A stretch of DNA of 64,000 nt from Bacteroidota bacterium (GCA_018267095.1 JAFDZC010000019.1:186001-250000); one strand, 5' to 3'; positions 35,042-45,900 are shown, counted from the stretch's first letter. The notes: generated by a model from the letters alone, not told the origin. Translations and numbers: made by a program.

Positions 35042-37726
35042 TTACTGAACCACTACTCTTTTGACCATTTTGTTTTCTCCGTCAGAAATTGAAACCAGAT
35101 AAACTCCTGCTTGCGCATTTTGCAAACGCACTTCTTGGTCAAACAATCCTGAATTGGCATAGCTTCGTTCATAGATGGATCTACCACTCATATCATAGAC
35201 TGAGATTTGGATGTTGCGGTTTGAATTTGAATTAAACTGAACGCGGAAATCGCCATTATTTGGGTTCGGAACCATCGCGAAGTTTTCAAACTCAAAACTG
35301 TTGTTGGCCATCACAAAGTTAACCGTACAAATTTCTAAAGCGATTGAATTAATTGAACCGGTGTTTCCGGCAACCGCATCTTTAAATCCAAATTGCCAGT
35401 TTCCTTGTTGGTTAAATCCGTTGAAGGTATCAAAATTTAAAGCCCCCGGTGGCGCATAAGTCCCACTAGTTGGGCTTGCACAGGTTAATGTACTGCCTTG
35501 TTGATCAAAAGTAACATTCATATTGGCGCTACCTGCACACTGTTGATTATAATAAATCCCAAGTGTTCCGCCCGGCCTCACAACAGCCATCACTAAATTT
35601 TGAAGGTTCGGGTGTGTTGCATTAATGGTAATATTCACATCACTAATGGTTCCGGCAGTCGGAACATTGATGGATTTAGCTGTATAATTGGCTGCTCCGT
35701 CAGGCAAGTTGAATGGTGTGTTAAATGTGTATGTATTACATCCGCTCACCATGGTATAGCCAATATAGAAAGTTTTGGTATTAAGAGCGTAGAAGATATT
35801 GCCTACTGCTTCAACCATGATGCGACAATTAGACGATGTCACGTTCGGAGCTATTACATCTTCTGAACCATCGTTAGGCGTGTTTTCGGCTAATAAATAC
35901 GGGAAAGTGGCGCCACCATCGGTAGATAATCTAATGTTTACATTGGCAGTATTGATGTTGTTGGCTGTAGTTCCGGCCACATCCCATGTTACAGTTTGTG
36001 TTGAGTTTCTGTCCCAAGCTGTATTTGTACTTTGTGAAGTAACTCTAAATGGACCAACGCTAGCAAAAGTAACATTCATTGTTCCGCGTTCTGTTTGTCC
36101 GCCTAAAGGACTTCTATTATCTCGAACTACTAATGAGAAAACCATCGATCGAGACACTGTTGGAATGACTTCCCAAGTGGTTGCTAAATTATTGGCTAAA
36201 ACACTGGCAAAAGCCGGGAAATATCTTTTAGGTGATGCCGTCGGATTGAAAGAACGGAAGTTGGGACCTCCGGTTGCAGTTGGCGATGGCAAAGCGGTTG
36301 AAGAGCTAAAATTGTATTGTTCCCAGCAGTATGTTAGTGAATCTCCGTTGACATCCGAAGCCGAACCTGTCAAAACAAAAGGCGTTCCGTTGGGAATGGT
36401 ATAACTGGCACCCGCATCAACTACAGGCGGATTGTTGTTATTAGCAACGGCTACAGCACAGTTACCTCCGGCATTCACAAAAGACATCATTTGCAGTAAA
36501 CTTCTGGCATGGAAATAGGCATCAGAATGTAATTGAACATCTTGCGGAGAACAAATTCCGGCATAAGCCATAATGGTAGAACCACTACCCGGCTCATAGG
36601 CTGATGTTTGCACGCGATTACCGCCACCACAATTTCCTTGGTCACCATTAAAGGTATGAGAGCAACCAAATTGATGCCCCATCTCATGTGCCACGAAATC
36701 AATGTCATACTCATCGCCTACCGGAGAAGGCAAACCGGTAACCCCACGCGCTTTGATACTGTCATTACAAGGTGATTGCGGAGTCGCAACTCCACCACCA
36801 CCAGTACTAGCTACGTGACCGATATCATAGTTGGCACTACCAATGGTTGCATCAATGAATGTTTGATTTTGATCTAAAAGAACATTATTGGTGTTGCTGT
36901 TATCTAAAGTATCTGAAGTAATATTGATGATATTTTCATTGTTGGCAATCAAGACCATTGTAAGGGCCATATCTCTTTCATAAATTCCGTTTACACGGGT
37001 CATGGTAACATTCATAGCTGCTAAAACCGCCGCTTTTTTCTGAGCTAAAGTTCCTGAACCCACTCCAGCAGCGTTCACATGAAAAGCAGCATATTCAATG
37101 GTACAAGCCAAAGCCAATCGATAAGTTTTGAATAAACTATTGTTCGCGCGGTTGAGGGATGTTTGAATTGGAGTTGCATCAGCCAAATCAATACCGGCTT
37201 CAGCAACTTCACATTTAAAAGTTTTGGTGGTGGTCAAATTTGATTTATTAAAAACCATATAATAATTCAAATCTTTACTGTATGGATCGATAAAAGTTGC
37301 CCCATCAACACCGGACAAAGTCATGGTATGCAAGCCAAAAATAGTGGTGCTGAATCTGATTCTAGCCGTTGGATCATCAACCCCCAAACCTACATACGAT
37401 TGGATTTCAGGGTGTTTCACCGCTAATGCCGGATCCATAACTGAAGCTTCGTAAATTTTATACCGTTTTAAATTCCCTTCTGAATCCGGGAAAGCTAGTA
37501 CAACATTTGACTCTTGTCCAACATTGTTGCGCGATGGTGCCAAAACCAATTGCGCCTTAAGAGCACTCATGTTGAGCGTAAATAATTTGAATTCCGTTGG
37601 ATGTGAATCGCGTGGCAAGAGAGCCAATCCTGAAGGAATGTCGTCAACTTTTTTCCAAATCGCATCTTGTGCATAAGTGAACGATATCGAAAAAATAGCT
37701 ACCAAGAAAAGTAATATCTTTTTCAT
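35042..37726 (-). CDS. Secreted zinc metalloprotease (reprolysin-like) with P-domain and T9SS sorting tail
   Basis: An 894-residue extracellular protease. It has a signal peptide (MKKILLFLVAIFSISFTYAQ) and a ~190-residue propeptide-like region. The catalytic domain carries the zinc motif HEMGHQFGCSH near residue 345 and a downstream Met-turn STIMAYAG. Next comes a beta-sandwich with VDAGASYTIPNGTPFVLTG, then a proprotein-convertase-type P-domain (TFNTPFNLPDG … INVPTAGTISDVNI). The last ~80 residues form a T9SS type A sorting domain (VPNPNNGDFRVQF, VYDMSGRSIYE, final KRVVVQ). It is a paralogue of the gene at 37830, same strand. A -7-like TATATTTG is at 37756-37763 on the minus strand. Confidence 0.9.
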   Translation of the reverse strand: MKKILLFLVAIFSISFTYAQDAIWKKVDDIPSGLALLPRDSHPTEFKLFTLNMSALKAQLVLAPSRNNVGQESNVVLAFPDSEGNLKRYKIYEASVMDPALAVKHPEIQSYVGLGVDDPTARIRFSTTIFGLHTMTLSGVDGATFIDPYSKDLNYYMVFNKSNLTTTKTFKCEVAEAGIDLADATPIQTSLNRANNSLFKTYRLALACTIEYAAFHVNAAGVGSGTLAQKKAAVLAAMNVTMTRVNGIYERDMALTMVLIANNENIINITSDTLDNSNTNNVLLDQNQTFIDATIGSANYDIGHVASTGGGGVATPQSPCNDSIKARGVTGLPSPVGDEYDIDFVAHEMGHQFGCSHTFNGDQGNCGGGNRVQTSAYEPGSGSTIMAYAGICSPQDVQLHSDAYFHARSLLQMMSFVNAGGNCAVAVANNNNPPVVDAGASYTIPNGTPFVLTGSASDVNGDSLTYCWEQYNFSSSTALPSPTATGGPNFRSFNPTASPKRYFPAFASVLANNLATTWEVIPTVSRSMVFSLVVRDNRSPLGGQTERGTMNVTFASVGPFRVTSQSTNTAWDRNSTQTVTWDVAGTTANNINTANVNIRLSTDGGATFPYLLAENTPNDGSEDVIAPNVTSSNCRIMVEAVGNIFYALNTKTFYIGYTMVSGCNTYTFNTPFNLPDGAANYTAKSINVPTAGTISDVNITINATHPNLQNLVMAVVRPGGTLGIYYNQQCAGSANMNVTFDQQGSTLTCASPTSGTYAPPGALNFDTFNGFNQQGNWQFGFKDAVAGNTGSINSIALEICTVNFVMANNSFEFENFAMVPNPNNGDFRVQFNSNSNRNIQISVYDMSGRSIYERSYANSGLFDQEVRLQNAQAGVYLVSISDGENKMVKRVVVQ

Positions 37727-37783
37727 AATGGCAATTTAAGAAGGTTAATAGTGTTCAAATATACAATTTATGTCAAAAAAAAA

Positions 37784-37807
37784 ACGCTCCGTAGTGGAGC
37801 GCTTTTT
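37784..37807 (-). terminator. Terminator between the two protease genes
   Basis: On the minus strand GCGCTCC-ACTAC-GGAGCG followed by nine T, 23 nt after the stop of the upstream paralogue. The two proteases therefore appear to be separate transcription units. Confidence 0.85.
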
Positions 37808-37829
37808 AATATTTAACAATATGAGGTTT

Positions 37830-40550
37830 TTACTCAATGACTATTTTTTTAACCGTTTTGGCATCACCATCAACAATAGAGACCATGTAAACTCCCGGTT
37901 GAATATTTGATAAAGCCAAGTTTTGACGGAACATTCCTGTATTGTCAAATGACTCTCCATAGACCTTTCTTCCTCTAATGTCAAATACATCGATTCCGAT
38001 TTTGTTATTTGATTTAGATTGGAATTCAACGGTAAAGTTTCCGTTTGATGGATTTGGATAAACCGCTAAATCTTGGAATGTCAATTCGTTGTTCGAAAGC
38101 AGGGTAAATGTTTGAGAACAAATTTCTAATGAAATTGAATTGACTGTTCCAGCATTTCCGGCTACGTTGTCTTTAATTCCAAATTGCCAGTTACCTAATT
38201 TATTCAAACCGTTCAAACCATTTAAGTTGTAATTGGTGGGTGGAATAATGTTTCCTGTTAAAGGGCTTCCACAAGTATACGCAGAACCTTGTGCGTCGAA
38301 CGTTACATTCATGTCAGCGCTTCCAGCACATTGTTGGGTAAATAGAGTAGACAATGTTCCGCCTGGACGAACAAAAGCAAAAGTCAAGTTCTGAATATTT
38401 GGATGTGTTACATTCAAGGTGATATTTACATCGCTAATCGTTCCTGCAGTTGGCACATTAATGGTTTTTGAAGTGTAACTGTTACTGCCATCATTGATGC
38501 TGTATGGAGTATTATAGGTATAAGTATCACATGAAGTTACAGACTCGTAGCCTATGTAAAAATTCTTGGCGTTGATGGCAAAATAGTAGTTTCCGGTAGG
38601 CTCTACTTTTACACGACAAGTCTGTGAAGCAGCAATGTTCGGAACGGTAATTTCTTCTGAACCGTCATTAGGTGTATCTGCTAACAAAGTATACGGGAAT
38701 GTTAAACCTCCATCGGTTGATAATTTAATATTTACATTAGCAGAACCCGTTAAACTAGTTGTATTGTTTACGTCCCAAGTAATGGTTTGTGTGCTTCCTT
38801 GTGCCCAACAAATACCTGTTGTAGCTTGTGAAGTCACCGTAAACGGACCCGCTCCGGTTGGAGCTGTAGTACTGTTATATGCGGCTTTAGTCGTTACAAT
38901 AACCTCATCTGTACTGGTTTGTTGTCCTGTAGGATTGTTGTCTCGCACCGTAATGGTAAATTTAGAAGCACGGGTTACTGTTGAAAGACATTCCCAGTTT
39001 GAATTAAAAGTACCTGCTAAAATCTTTGTCATATCCGGCATGTAACGCTCCGGTACTGACTTAGGAATCAGCGATCTAAAATTTGGCCCCGTAGTTTTGG
39101 TTGGTGAAACTACTGAACTGGCTCCACTACTTGCTGATGTTGCACTGCTGTTTTGTTCCCAACAATAGGTCAATGTATCTCCTTCAGCATCAGAAACATC
39201 AGCCACCAACACAAATGGAGTATTCGAAGGAACGGAAAAGTCTGATTTTGCCAAAACAGATGGTGGTGTATTGGCAATTGGCGTGCTTACTGGGCAAGTT
39301 TTGGTGGCCAAATTAGTTTGAATCTGCAAAATACTTCTGTAAGTAAAATAAGCATCTGAATGCGCTTGAACATCGTAACTGGTAATTCCTGCATAACCCA
39401 TAATGGTTGAACCACTACCCGGTTCTACTTGAACTCCAGAACCTTCATAATTATGTGAAAAAGTATGGTTAGCTCCTAATTGATGCCCCATTTCATGCAC
39501 AACATAATCGATGTCAAAAGTGTCTCCGGCTGGAATACCATCTGATGGCGAAGTAAATCCAGAACCTTTATAGCTGTCTTCAGCAGTACCTCCAGTAGAC
39601 AATACATTAGAACATACACAACCGATGCAACCAGCATTTCCGCCGCCGCCTGAAGCACCAAACAAATGTCCGATGTCAAAAGCATTATCACCCAAAACAG
39701 TGTGCAAATTGTTCATCAATTCAGTATTCCAAGCACCGTTAGAACCAGTTCCTGCCGCTGAATACGGATCTGAAGAAGTCGTGTAAATAATCAAATTGTT
39801 GTTGGCAATCATATTTAAGTGTACTGCCAAATCTTTCTCCATAACTCCGTTTACTCTGGTCATTGTAGCATTCATACCAGCCAAAGCACCAGCTACAGTA
39901 CCTCCGAAATAAACGGTGTATTCATAGGTACAAGAAAGTGCTAAGCGCATGGTTTTGTACTGTTGGTTGTTAGAACGATTGGCGATATTTGGGTTTTCAG
40001 TCAAATCTTGATTCAATCTCTGATCAACTGTACTACAGTTAAACGGCAAACGATTGGCTAATCTGGTAGCCGAATCAAACAAAACATACACTGAATGATC
40101 TTTGCTGTAAGGTTCGATAAATTCAGTCCCATTGTCTGGACGCATCACCATCGTTTGAACCCCGTCAGGAGACAAACTAAAGTGAATGGTAGAGCCTGGG
40201 TTGTCAATACTTTTTCCGATGTAAGCTCTGATATCCGGAAATTTAGCTTGCAGCTCTGCCTCAAAGTTTGAATTTTCCCAAACTTCAAAAGTTTCCATTT
40301 CTCCGGCGATGTTCGGGAAATTAATTAAAAGACCGGGTTGATGTGAAAATTTGTCTTTTGCTCCGGCCAAACTTTGTTTGAAATTGGCCAAATCAATTTT
40401 AAGCAATTGTTGGTTTTGAGAATAGTTTTCCTCTTTAATTCTTTGAGAATCTAAAACTTTCTCAGAAGTGTAAGACCATGTAGCTTTTCTTTGTGCAAAA
40501 GCTCCTGCAAAGGTCATTACAACTGTTAAGGTAAGTAGTAATTTTTTCAT
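37830..40550 (-). CDS. Secreted zinc metalloprotease paralogue with P-domain and T9SS sorting tail
   Basis: A 906-residue protein with the same order as its neighbour: signal peptide (MKKLLLTLTVVMTFAGAFAQ), propeptide-like region, catalytic domain with HEMGHQLGANH near residue 355 and STIMGYAG, and a beta-sandwich starting SDFSVPSNTPFVLV. A P-domain (YTYNTPYSINDG … INVPTAGTISDVNI) and a T9SS type A tail (VYPNPSNGNFTVEF, VFDIRGRKVYGE, KKIVIE) complete it. One difference is an insert before the zinc site containing several Cys (AGCIGCVCSNV), which is absent from the paralogue. Export is by Sec and then T9SS, with cleavage of the tail. Confidence 0.9.
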   Translation of the reverse strand: MKKLLLTLTVVMTFAGAFAQRKATWSYTSEKVLDSQRIKEENYSQNQQLLKIDLANFKQSLAGAKDKFSHQPGLLINFPNIAGEMETFEVWENSNFEAELQAKFPDIRAYIGKSIDNPGSTIHFSLSPDGVQTMVMRPDNGTEFIEPYSKDHSVYVLFDSATRLANRLPFNCSTVDQRLNQDLTENPNIANRSNNQQYKTMRLALSCTYEYTVYFGGTVAGALAGMNATMTRVNGVMEKDLAVHLNMIANNNLIIYTTSSDPYSAAGTGSNGAWNTELMNNLHTVLGDNAFDIGHLFGASGGGGNAGCIGCVCSNVLSTGGTAEDSYKGSGFTSPSDGIPAGDTFDIDYVVHEMGHQLGANHTFSHNYEGSGVQVEPGSGSTIMGYAGITSYDVQAHSDAYFTYRSILQIQTNLATKTCPVSTPIANTPPSVLAKSDFSVPSNTPFVLVADVSDAEGDTLTYCWEQNSSATSASSGASSVVSPTKTTGPNFRSLIPKSVPERYMPDMTKILAGTFNSNWECLSTVTRASKFTITVRDNNPTGQQTSTDEVIVTTKAAYNSTTAPTGAGPFTVTSQATTGICWAQGSTQTITWDVNNTTSLTGSANVNIKLSTDGGLTFPYTLLADTPNDGSEEITVPNIAASQTCRVKVEPTGNYYFAINAKNFYIGYESVTSCDTYTYNTPYSINDGSNSYTSKTINVPTAGTISDVNITLNVTHPNIQNLTFAFVRPGGTLSTLFTQQCAGSADMNVTFDAQGSAYTCGSPLTGNIIPPTNYNLNGLNGLNKLGNWQFGIKDNVAGNAGTVNSISLEICSQTFTLLSNNELTFQDLAVYPNPSNGNFTVEFQSKSNNKIGIDVFDIRGRKVYGESFDNTGMFRQNLALSNIQPGVYMVSIVDGDAKTVKKIVIE

Positions 40551-40740
40551 TTCAATTTAAGTGGGTTAATGCGCTGCGAATGTACTATCTATTTTGTAAT
40601 TAATTGGTAAATAGACTTCTTTTTTTAACAGATTAACACTTAAATACCCTACTTTTTTAAAATTAAAAAACATAGGCTTTGTGAATTCAATAATACTACC
40701 GTTGTATCATTAAATTAGTTCGTTTGCAATTAAAAAAACG

Positions 40741-40773
40741 TTTGAAAAAAATCAATCAGATAATATACCTTTG
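40741..40773 (+). promoter_or_regulatory. Promoter of ribF
   Basis: TTTG (40741-40744), 21 nt, TACCTTTG (40766-40773), an excellent match. It overlaps the in-frame TTG at 40771 and so excludes that codon as the start of ribF. Confidence 0.75.
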
Positions 40774-40788
40774 CGCCAAGAAATTATA

Positions 40789-41727
40789 GTGCGTTTGAAA
40801 ATTTTTCACTCAATAGACTCTTTCAGCAGCAATCAAAAAACAGTTGTTACACTCGGTACGTTTGATGGAGTCCACATCGGACACCAAAAAATTGTGCAAC
40901 AGTTGCTCCATAGTGCGCGTCAAAGCGATTGTGAAAGTGTGATTTTGACATTTTTCCCGCATCCGAGAATGGTCTTGCAAGATCAATCTGAAATCAAACT
41001 GCTCAATACCATTGCAGAGCGCACCGAATTACTTGAAAAAACGGGTTTAGACCATTTGATTATTCATCCTTTTGACAAAACATTTTCAAGACTCACAGCC
41101 GAAGAATTTGTCAAAGATATCTTGGTTGACCAACTCAATATTCAAAAAATTGTCATCGGATACGACCATCGTTTTGGACGCAATCGCACCGCTGATATTC
41201 ACGATTTGATTGATTTCGGACACCAATACGGTTTTGATGTTGAACAAATATCGGCACAACAAATTGAAGATGTCTCGGTGAGTTCCACCAAAATCAGAAC
41301 TGCTCTTTTAGAGGGAAACGTTTCACTGGCCAATCAATACCTCGGTTATAACTATCAGCTGAGCGGAACAGTCGTCCACGGAAGAAAATTGGGCAGAACC
41401 ATAGGTTTTCCAACGGCAAATTTGGCTATTGATGCCGATTATAAACTCATTCCTAAAAAAGGCGTGTACATTGTGCAAAGCATCATCAATGGGCAAACCG
41501 TTTATGGCATGATGAACATCGGCACGAACCCAACGGTAGATGGGCAAACGCTTTCGGTAGAAGTGTATTTTATAGATTTTGAAGCAGATTTATACGAAAA
41601 AACATTAACTGTTTCGATGCTGGAACACATTCGCGACGAACTCAAGTTTGATTCGATTGACTCGCTCAAAAAAGCCATTGAAAATGATTTGAGCTTTACG
41701 CGCAACTATCTCAAAAACCTAAAATAA
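40789..41727 (+). CDS. ribF: Bifunctional riboflavin kinase / FAD synthetase
   Basis: A 312-residue enzyme making FMN and then FAD. The N-terminal FAD synthetase (nucleotidyltransferase) domain has TLGTFDGVHIGHQKI, FPHPRMVL and SSTKIRTALLEGNV. The C-terminal riboflavin kinase domain has VVHGRKLGRTIGFPTANL and the catalytic-region NIGTNPTVDG with VEVYFIDFEADLYE. No ATG is available. I chose GTG 40789. TTG 40795 (giving MKIFHSI…) fits the usual N-terminus equally well. The promoter at 40741-40773 rules out earlier starts. A leader of only ~10-15 nt leaves no room for an FMN riboswitch. Confidence 0.93.
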   Translation: MRLKIFHSIDSFSSNQKTVVTLGTFDGVHIGHQKIVQQLLHSARQSDCESVILTFFPHPRMVLQDQSEIKLLNTIAERTELLEKTGLDHLIIHPFDKTFSRLTAEEFVKDILVDQLNIQKIVIGYDHRFGRNRTADIHDLIDFGHQYGFDVEQISAQQIEDVSVSSTKIRTALLEGNVSLANQYLGYNYQLSGTVVHGRKLGRTIGFPTANLAIDADYKLIPKKGVYIVQSIINGQTVYGMMNIGTNPTVDGQTLSVEVYFIDFEADLYEKTLTVSMLEHIRDELKFDSIDSLKKAIENDLSFTRNYLKNLK

Positions 41728-41733
41728 ACCTCA

Positions 41734-41764
41734 TTGTTATTTCAGAACATATTGCCTACTTTTG
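41734..41764 (+). promoter_or_regulatory. Promoter of bioB
   Basis: TTG (41734-41736), 20 nt, TACTTTTG (41757-41764), an exact -7 match. Leader of about 18 nt to ATG 41787. No BirA operator palindrome could be recognised. Confidence 0.65.
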
Positions 41765-41786
41765 AGGCAATCATAAAATTAGATGT

Positions 41787-42875
41787 ATGAGTACCATCAG
41801 ACACAATTGGACCAAAGAAGAAATCGTCAACTTATATAACAAACCTTTGATGGATTTGCTTTTTGAAGCAGCTTCCATTCACCGTCAATACCACGACCCG
41901 AATGTGGTTCAAGTATCAACATTACTTTCGATTAAAACCGGCGGATGCCCTGAAGATTGCGGATATTGTCCGCAAGCAGCGCGTTATCACACCAATATTG
42001 AAGGCAACGATTTGATGTCGGTGCAACAAGTTAAAGCTCAGGCTTTACGTGCTAAATCAAGCGGATCTTCACGCGTTTGCATGGGTGCCGCTTGGCGCAA
42101 TGTAAAAGACGGACCCGAGTTTGACCAAGTGCTAGAAATGGTGCGAACCATTAACAAACTCGACATGGAAGTTTGCTGTACTTTGGGGATGTTGACCGAA
42201 AATCAGGCGCAACGTTTGGCCGAAGCCGGATTGTATGCCTATAATCACAATTTAGACACCTCTGAAGAATATTATAAAGAAGTCATTTCAACCCGCGGAT
42301 TTGAAGACCGAATTCAAACCATTGAAAACGTTCGCAAAACCAATGTAACGGTTTGTAGCGGTGGTATCATCGGAATGGGCGAAAGCATTGAAGACCGTGC
42401 GGGCATGCTGGTGGCTTTGGCGACTTTGAGTCCGCAACCGGAATCCGTGCCGATTAATGCTTTGGTGGCTGTTGAAGGCACCCCAATGGAAGACGAAAAA
42501 CCGGTTGAAATTTGGGAGATGATTCGTATGGTGGCCACTACACGTATTGTAATGCCGGAGACCCAAGTTCGCCTATCAGCCGGAAGAACCAATATGAGTC
42601 GCGAAGGACAAGCGATGTGTTTCTTTGCCGGAGCCAACTCTATTTTTGCCGGAGACAAACTATTAACCACGCCCAATCCGGATGTGAATGAAGACATGAA
42701 AATGTTTGAACTCTTGGGCTTGCAGCCTCAAAAGCCATTCATCAAACTCATGCAGCCTAAAACCGTTGAAGCCGAGGATTCTCAATATACTTCTTTGGGA
42801 GAAAAACCAAAATGGTCACGCCCGGGTCATCAAATTGAGCGCAACATAGAAGCGAGCCAAAAAGCGAAAGCTTAA
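41787..42875 (+). CDS. bioB: Biotin synthase
   Basis: A 362-residue radical-SAM enzyme that inserts sulfur into dethiobiotin. The [4Fe-4S]/SAM cluster ligands are Cys54, Cys58 and Cys61 (GGCPEDCGYCPQ). Family motifs SSRVCMGAAWRN, YNHNLDTS and RLSAGRTNMSREGQAMCFFAGANSIFAGDKLLTT (quoted in parts: SAGRTNMSREGQ and FFAGANSIF) surround the sacrificial [2Fe-2S] cluster site. Length is normal with a slightly long C-terminus. Monocistronic, and about 13 kb from the other biotin genes. It completes the last pathway step after BioF, BioA and BioD. Confidence 0.97.
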   Translation: MSTIRHNWTKEEIVNLYNKPLMDLLFEAASIHRQYHDPNVVQVSTLLSIKTGGCPEDCGYCPQAARYHTNIEGNDLMSVQQVKAQALRAKSSGSSRVCMGAAWRNVKDGPEFDQVLEMVRTINKLDMEVCCTLGMLTENQAQRLAEAGLYAYNHNLDTSEEYYKEVISTRGFEDRIQTIENVRKTNVTVCSGGIIGMGESIEDRAGMLVALATLSPQPESVPINALVAVEGTPMEDEKPVEIWEMIRMVATTRIVMPETQVRLSAGRTNMSREGQAMCFFAGANSIFAGDKLLTTPNPDVNEDMKMFELLGLQPQKPFIKLMQPKTVEAEDSQYTSLGEKPKWSRPGHQIERNIEASQKAKA

Positions 42876-42887
42876 CTTTACAACATT

Positions 42888-42917
42888 AAAAAAAGCCCGA
42901 TTGTTCCGGGCTTTTTT
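42888..42917 (+). terminator. Terminator of bioB
   Basis: AAAAAAGCCCG pairs with CGGGCTTTTTT across a 7-nt loop. It is symmetrical and so may also serve the minus-strand gene that stops at 42932. Confidence 0.9.
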
Positions 42918-42931
42918 ATTGATTTTACTTT

Positions 42932-45900
42932 TTAGTAAATAATTTTTTGTGTGACGATGCTTCCGTCTTTGCGTTTGACTTGAACCATCAACACTTGATT
43001 AGATGGATTAATGCTGTTGATATTCAAAGAGACTTGATCTAAATTTTTACTTTCAAAAACATTTCTGCCTAAAACATCATATACTTGAACTTGCTGTAAG
43101 TTTTGATTATATGAATGAATTTCGATGAAATCTTTTTTAGCCAATACAACTACATTTTGATTGGATTCAAAAACAGGATTACTCAAAAGCTCATTGGTAT
43201 ATCGCAAAACAAAACGATTATCAAATCTACCTGCTGCCGAAGTAAACGTATAAGGCGCTTGGCGCAAATCGTGAATAATGCCAAGTTGTTTGTCTTCGAG
43301 ATAAATATTTTGCTGAGTGGTTTCAAACAAACCATCCACTTTTCTGATGGCAATGGTATGCGCTCCTTCATTGGCGATTTTTACACCCATCGGAACCACA
43401 TCTCCTGGATCAAAAGGCAAAGGTCTTCCTTGGATGATATAAGGTTCCGCATCAATCATTGAATAAAGTGTTAATTCATTTTTGATTGAATTCATACAAT
43501 CGTACATATGATCCACTCCAAAAGTTGAATTTTCAGAATAGCCGACCAATGCCGTATCTTTTTGACCACCCGCTACATTGACTACATCGAGCCAAATACG
43601 ACTTTTTGCTTCTGGGCGATTCGCAGCTGTTTGGTTAGATGACATTCTAAAGAAATCAGTGTTGTCAAATAAGCCCGAAGCGCTTAACATAGAACCTCTT
43701 CGCAAATCATTACTAAAAGTAACCGTACTTCCGGGTTGCGGAGCCGAATCGAGCATCGCTACAATAAACCCTTGACCTGAGGCAATGCTTCCGGCAAAAG
43801 TATCCGGCTCGGTCGATCCCAATCCGTTGTATTTGATTAAATCAGTGGTTGCTGAATAATTGTATAAATAATTGTTGTAAAACGGACTTCCAGAAGCCGT
43901 AGGATCTAAACCGTGTTTCCAAATCCAAACGGTTCCTTCAATTTTGGTTTGGTTGAGTACCAAGAATTTTTCAGCATCGATGGCAGATGGATAAGGGTTT
44001 CCGAGTAGGTTCCAGTTGTCATCTCGTTTGGTGGTCAAAGCATTCGTCGCATTGGTCAAATCGGCATCATAATCCGGCCCGGTGTAGGTTCCGCGGTTGA
44101 TAGGAAAGGTAAATTGTCCGTTGTTGGGTTCGCCTTGAAACACCAAATTCATAGCTTGAGCAGTTGAAGCTCCGTTCGAGGCACGCGCAATATATCCCTT
44201 CCCAGTGGTCATCGTCGTAGTGGTTGGCGCCACCCAATTTCCGGTTGTGCCATTGGCGTTGGCCTGTAGTGTATTCCATTCATATCGATTAGTATTCGGA
44301 AGTGAAGCTACCGGAAAATCTTTAACCGGTGAGCCCCAATATACATAATCGTAATGTTTTACCTGTGCGGTGCGGTTCACTTGAAATTTAGTACCGGTAT
44401 AGGTTCCGTCATTGGTATTGGTTTCGTCAATTTGAACGAATTGACCGTTGTTGGCGATGGTTAAATTTCCATTGTGGCTGAGTTTCTTCCCAGCAATGAT
44501 ATATCCCGCGCTGTCAATGTTGACATTTCTGGTCGCATTCACTGTGAGTGTTCCGGTGGCAATCAAATCATTTGAAGTGGCGGTGTCAAAGTTGTTGTCG
44601 AGAATGACATTGTAAAAAGTTTCTGTTCCCTGAGTCGCTGCACTTGCAATGGTTTGGACTCCAGTTCCCACAAACTGAAGGGTTCCGTTGCCTTCATCAA
44701 AAGCGGACGAACCAATATTGTTGGTCCAATTGCCATACAAGTATAATTGACCATCAGCCGTTGCTGAATTTGAGTCATCCATATCAATATAACCTGCAGG
44801 TCCATTGATTAAAACGTTACCGTGCACTTCAAGTTTGTTGTTAGCATTGCCGATTATTTCAACTTTTTCGCCGGTAACTGTAAGGTTTTTGGCTGAAGCG
44901 ATATAACTGTAGGCCGACGCATATTGTGCCGTAGCATCAACGGTAGCTTGACGATTAAAAACATTATCGCCCACTTGTACATCTACAGTAGCATCGGGAA
45001 CCATGAGTGTATCCCAGTTTCCGCAGTTGAACCAGTTGGTGTCTTTGAATCCGGTCCATTTACCATTGACATAAGTATCAGATGCTATAATCATTCCCGG
45101 ACAAGTGGTAGCTCCTAAATAATTGTAACCACTGCTGTCAAAAGCAGCATCGGATGCGTAGTAATTCCAATTCGCAGGATTGTTAATCAGTGCAATCCAC
45201 TCGTATTTTCCATTGGTGGTTGTTGAAAAATCGGGGTCTACCGGATCGTTAAATTTTACCTGAGAAGCGCCCGTTTCAAGGTTGGCCACATCGGTTGTAA
45301 AACAATCTTTTTTAGGATAAATAGTAGAGCCTTTGGTTCCGTTGGCAATGTCCCAAGCCGGAGCCGTTTTCCATGGAATATCAGTCCATCCGTACAACAC
45401 GTTCCCGTTGTAGGTCATGTCGTGAAGAGCCGTATTGGTATTGCCCCAAACACCTCCTTGACAAATCCAAACTTGATCGTCCTTATTCAAATCAAAGAAG
45501 TAAGTTGCAGGTGAAGCTACTGATTTATTCCAATTGGCATCTGCTGAACCGCAGGTATAAACTGTGTAATCGGTTCCGTCATTGACACCTCCGTTGGTTG
45601 TGTGAATCGTGATGATGGTTCCTTTTGGGAGCGTTGTATTGGTTCGGGTCATCATGATGATTCCTTCGGTATTACCCCAGAGGCCTGCCGAGACCCTTTC
45701 ATATCCGTTGTCCGTAAGGTAAATCGTTGTTCCGGGCAACAAATCTTGAAAACAAACAAACGAGATTTCATCAGCCGAACCTGAAGACTCTGCAGTTGTA
45801 TTGACCGCTAAAATGGCCAAGTCACCGGCATTGAGCACCGTGACAGCTACGATGTCAAAAGTAGAACTACTCACCGACGGAAATGCCGAAGAGGTATTGA

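Noticed and set aside
35600-36404. Long open frames on the plus strand opposite the protease genes
   Set aside because: They lie opposite well-supported protease coding sequence, have no promoter or homologous features, and read as low-quality sequence.
40551-40788. FMN riboswitch upstream of ribF
   Set aside because: The promoter at 40741-40773 leaves only a ~10-15-nt leader, which is too short for the aptamer.
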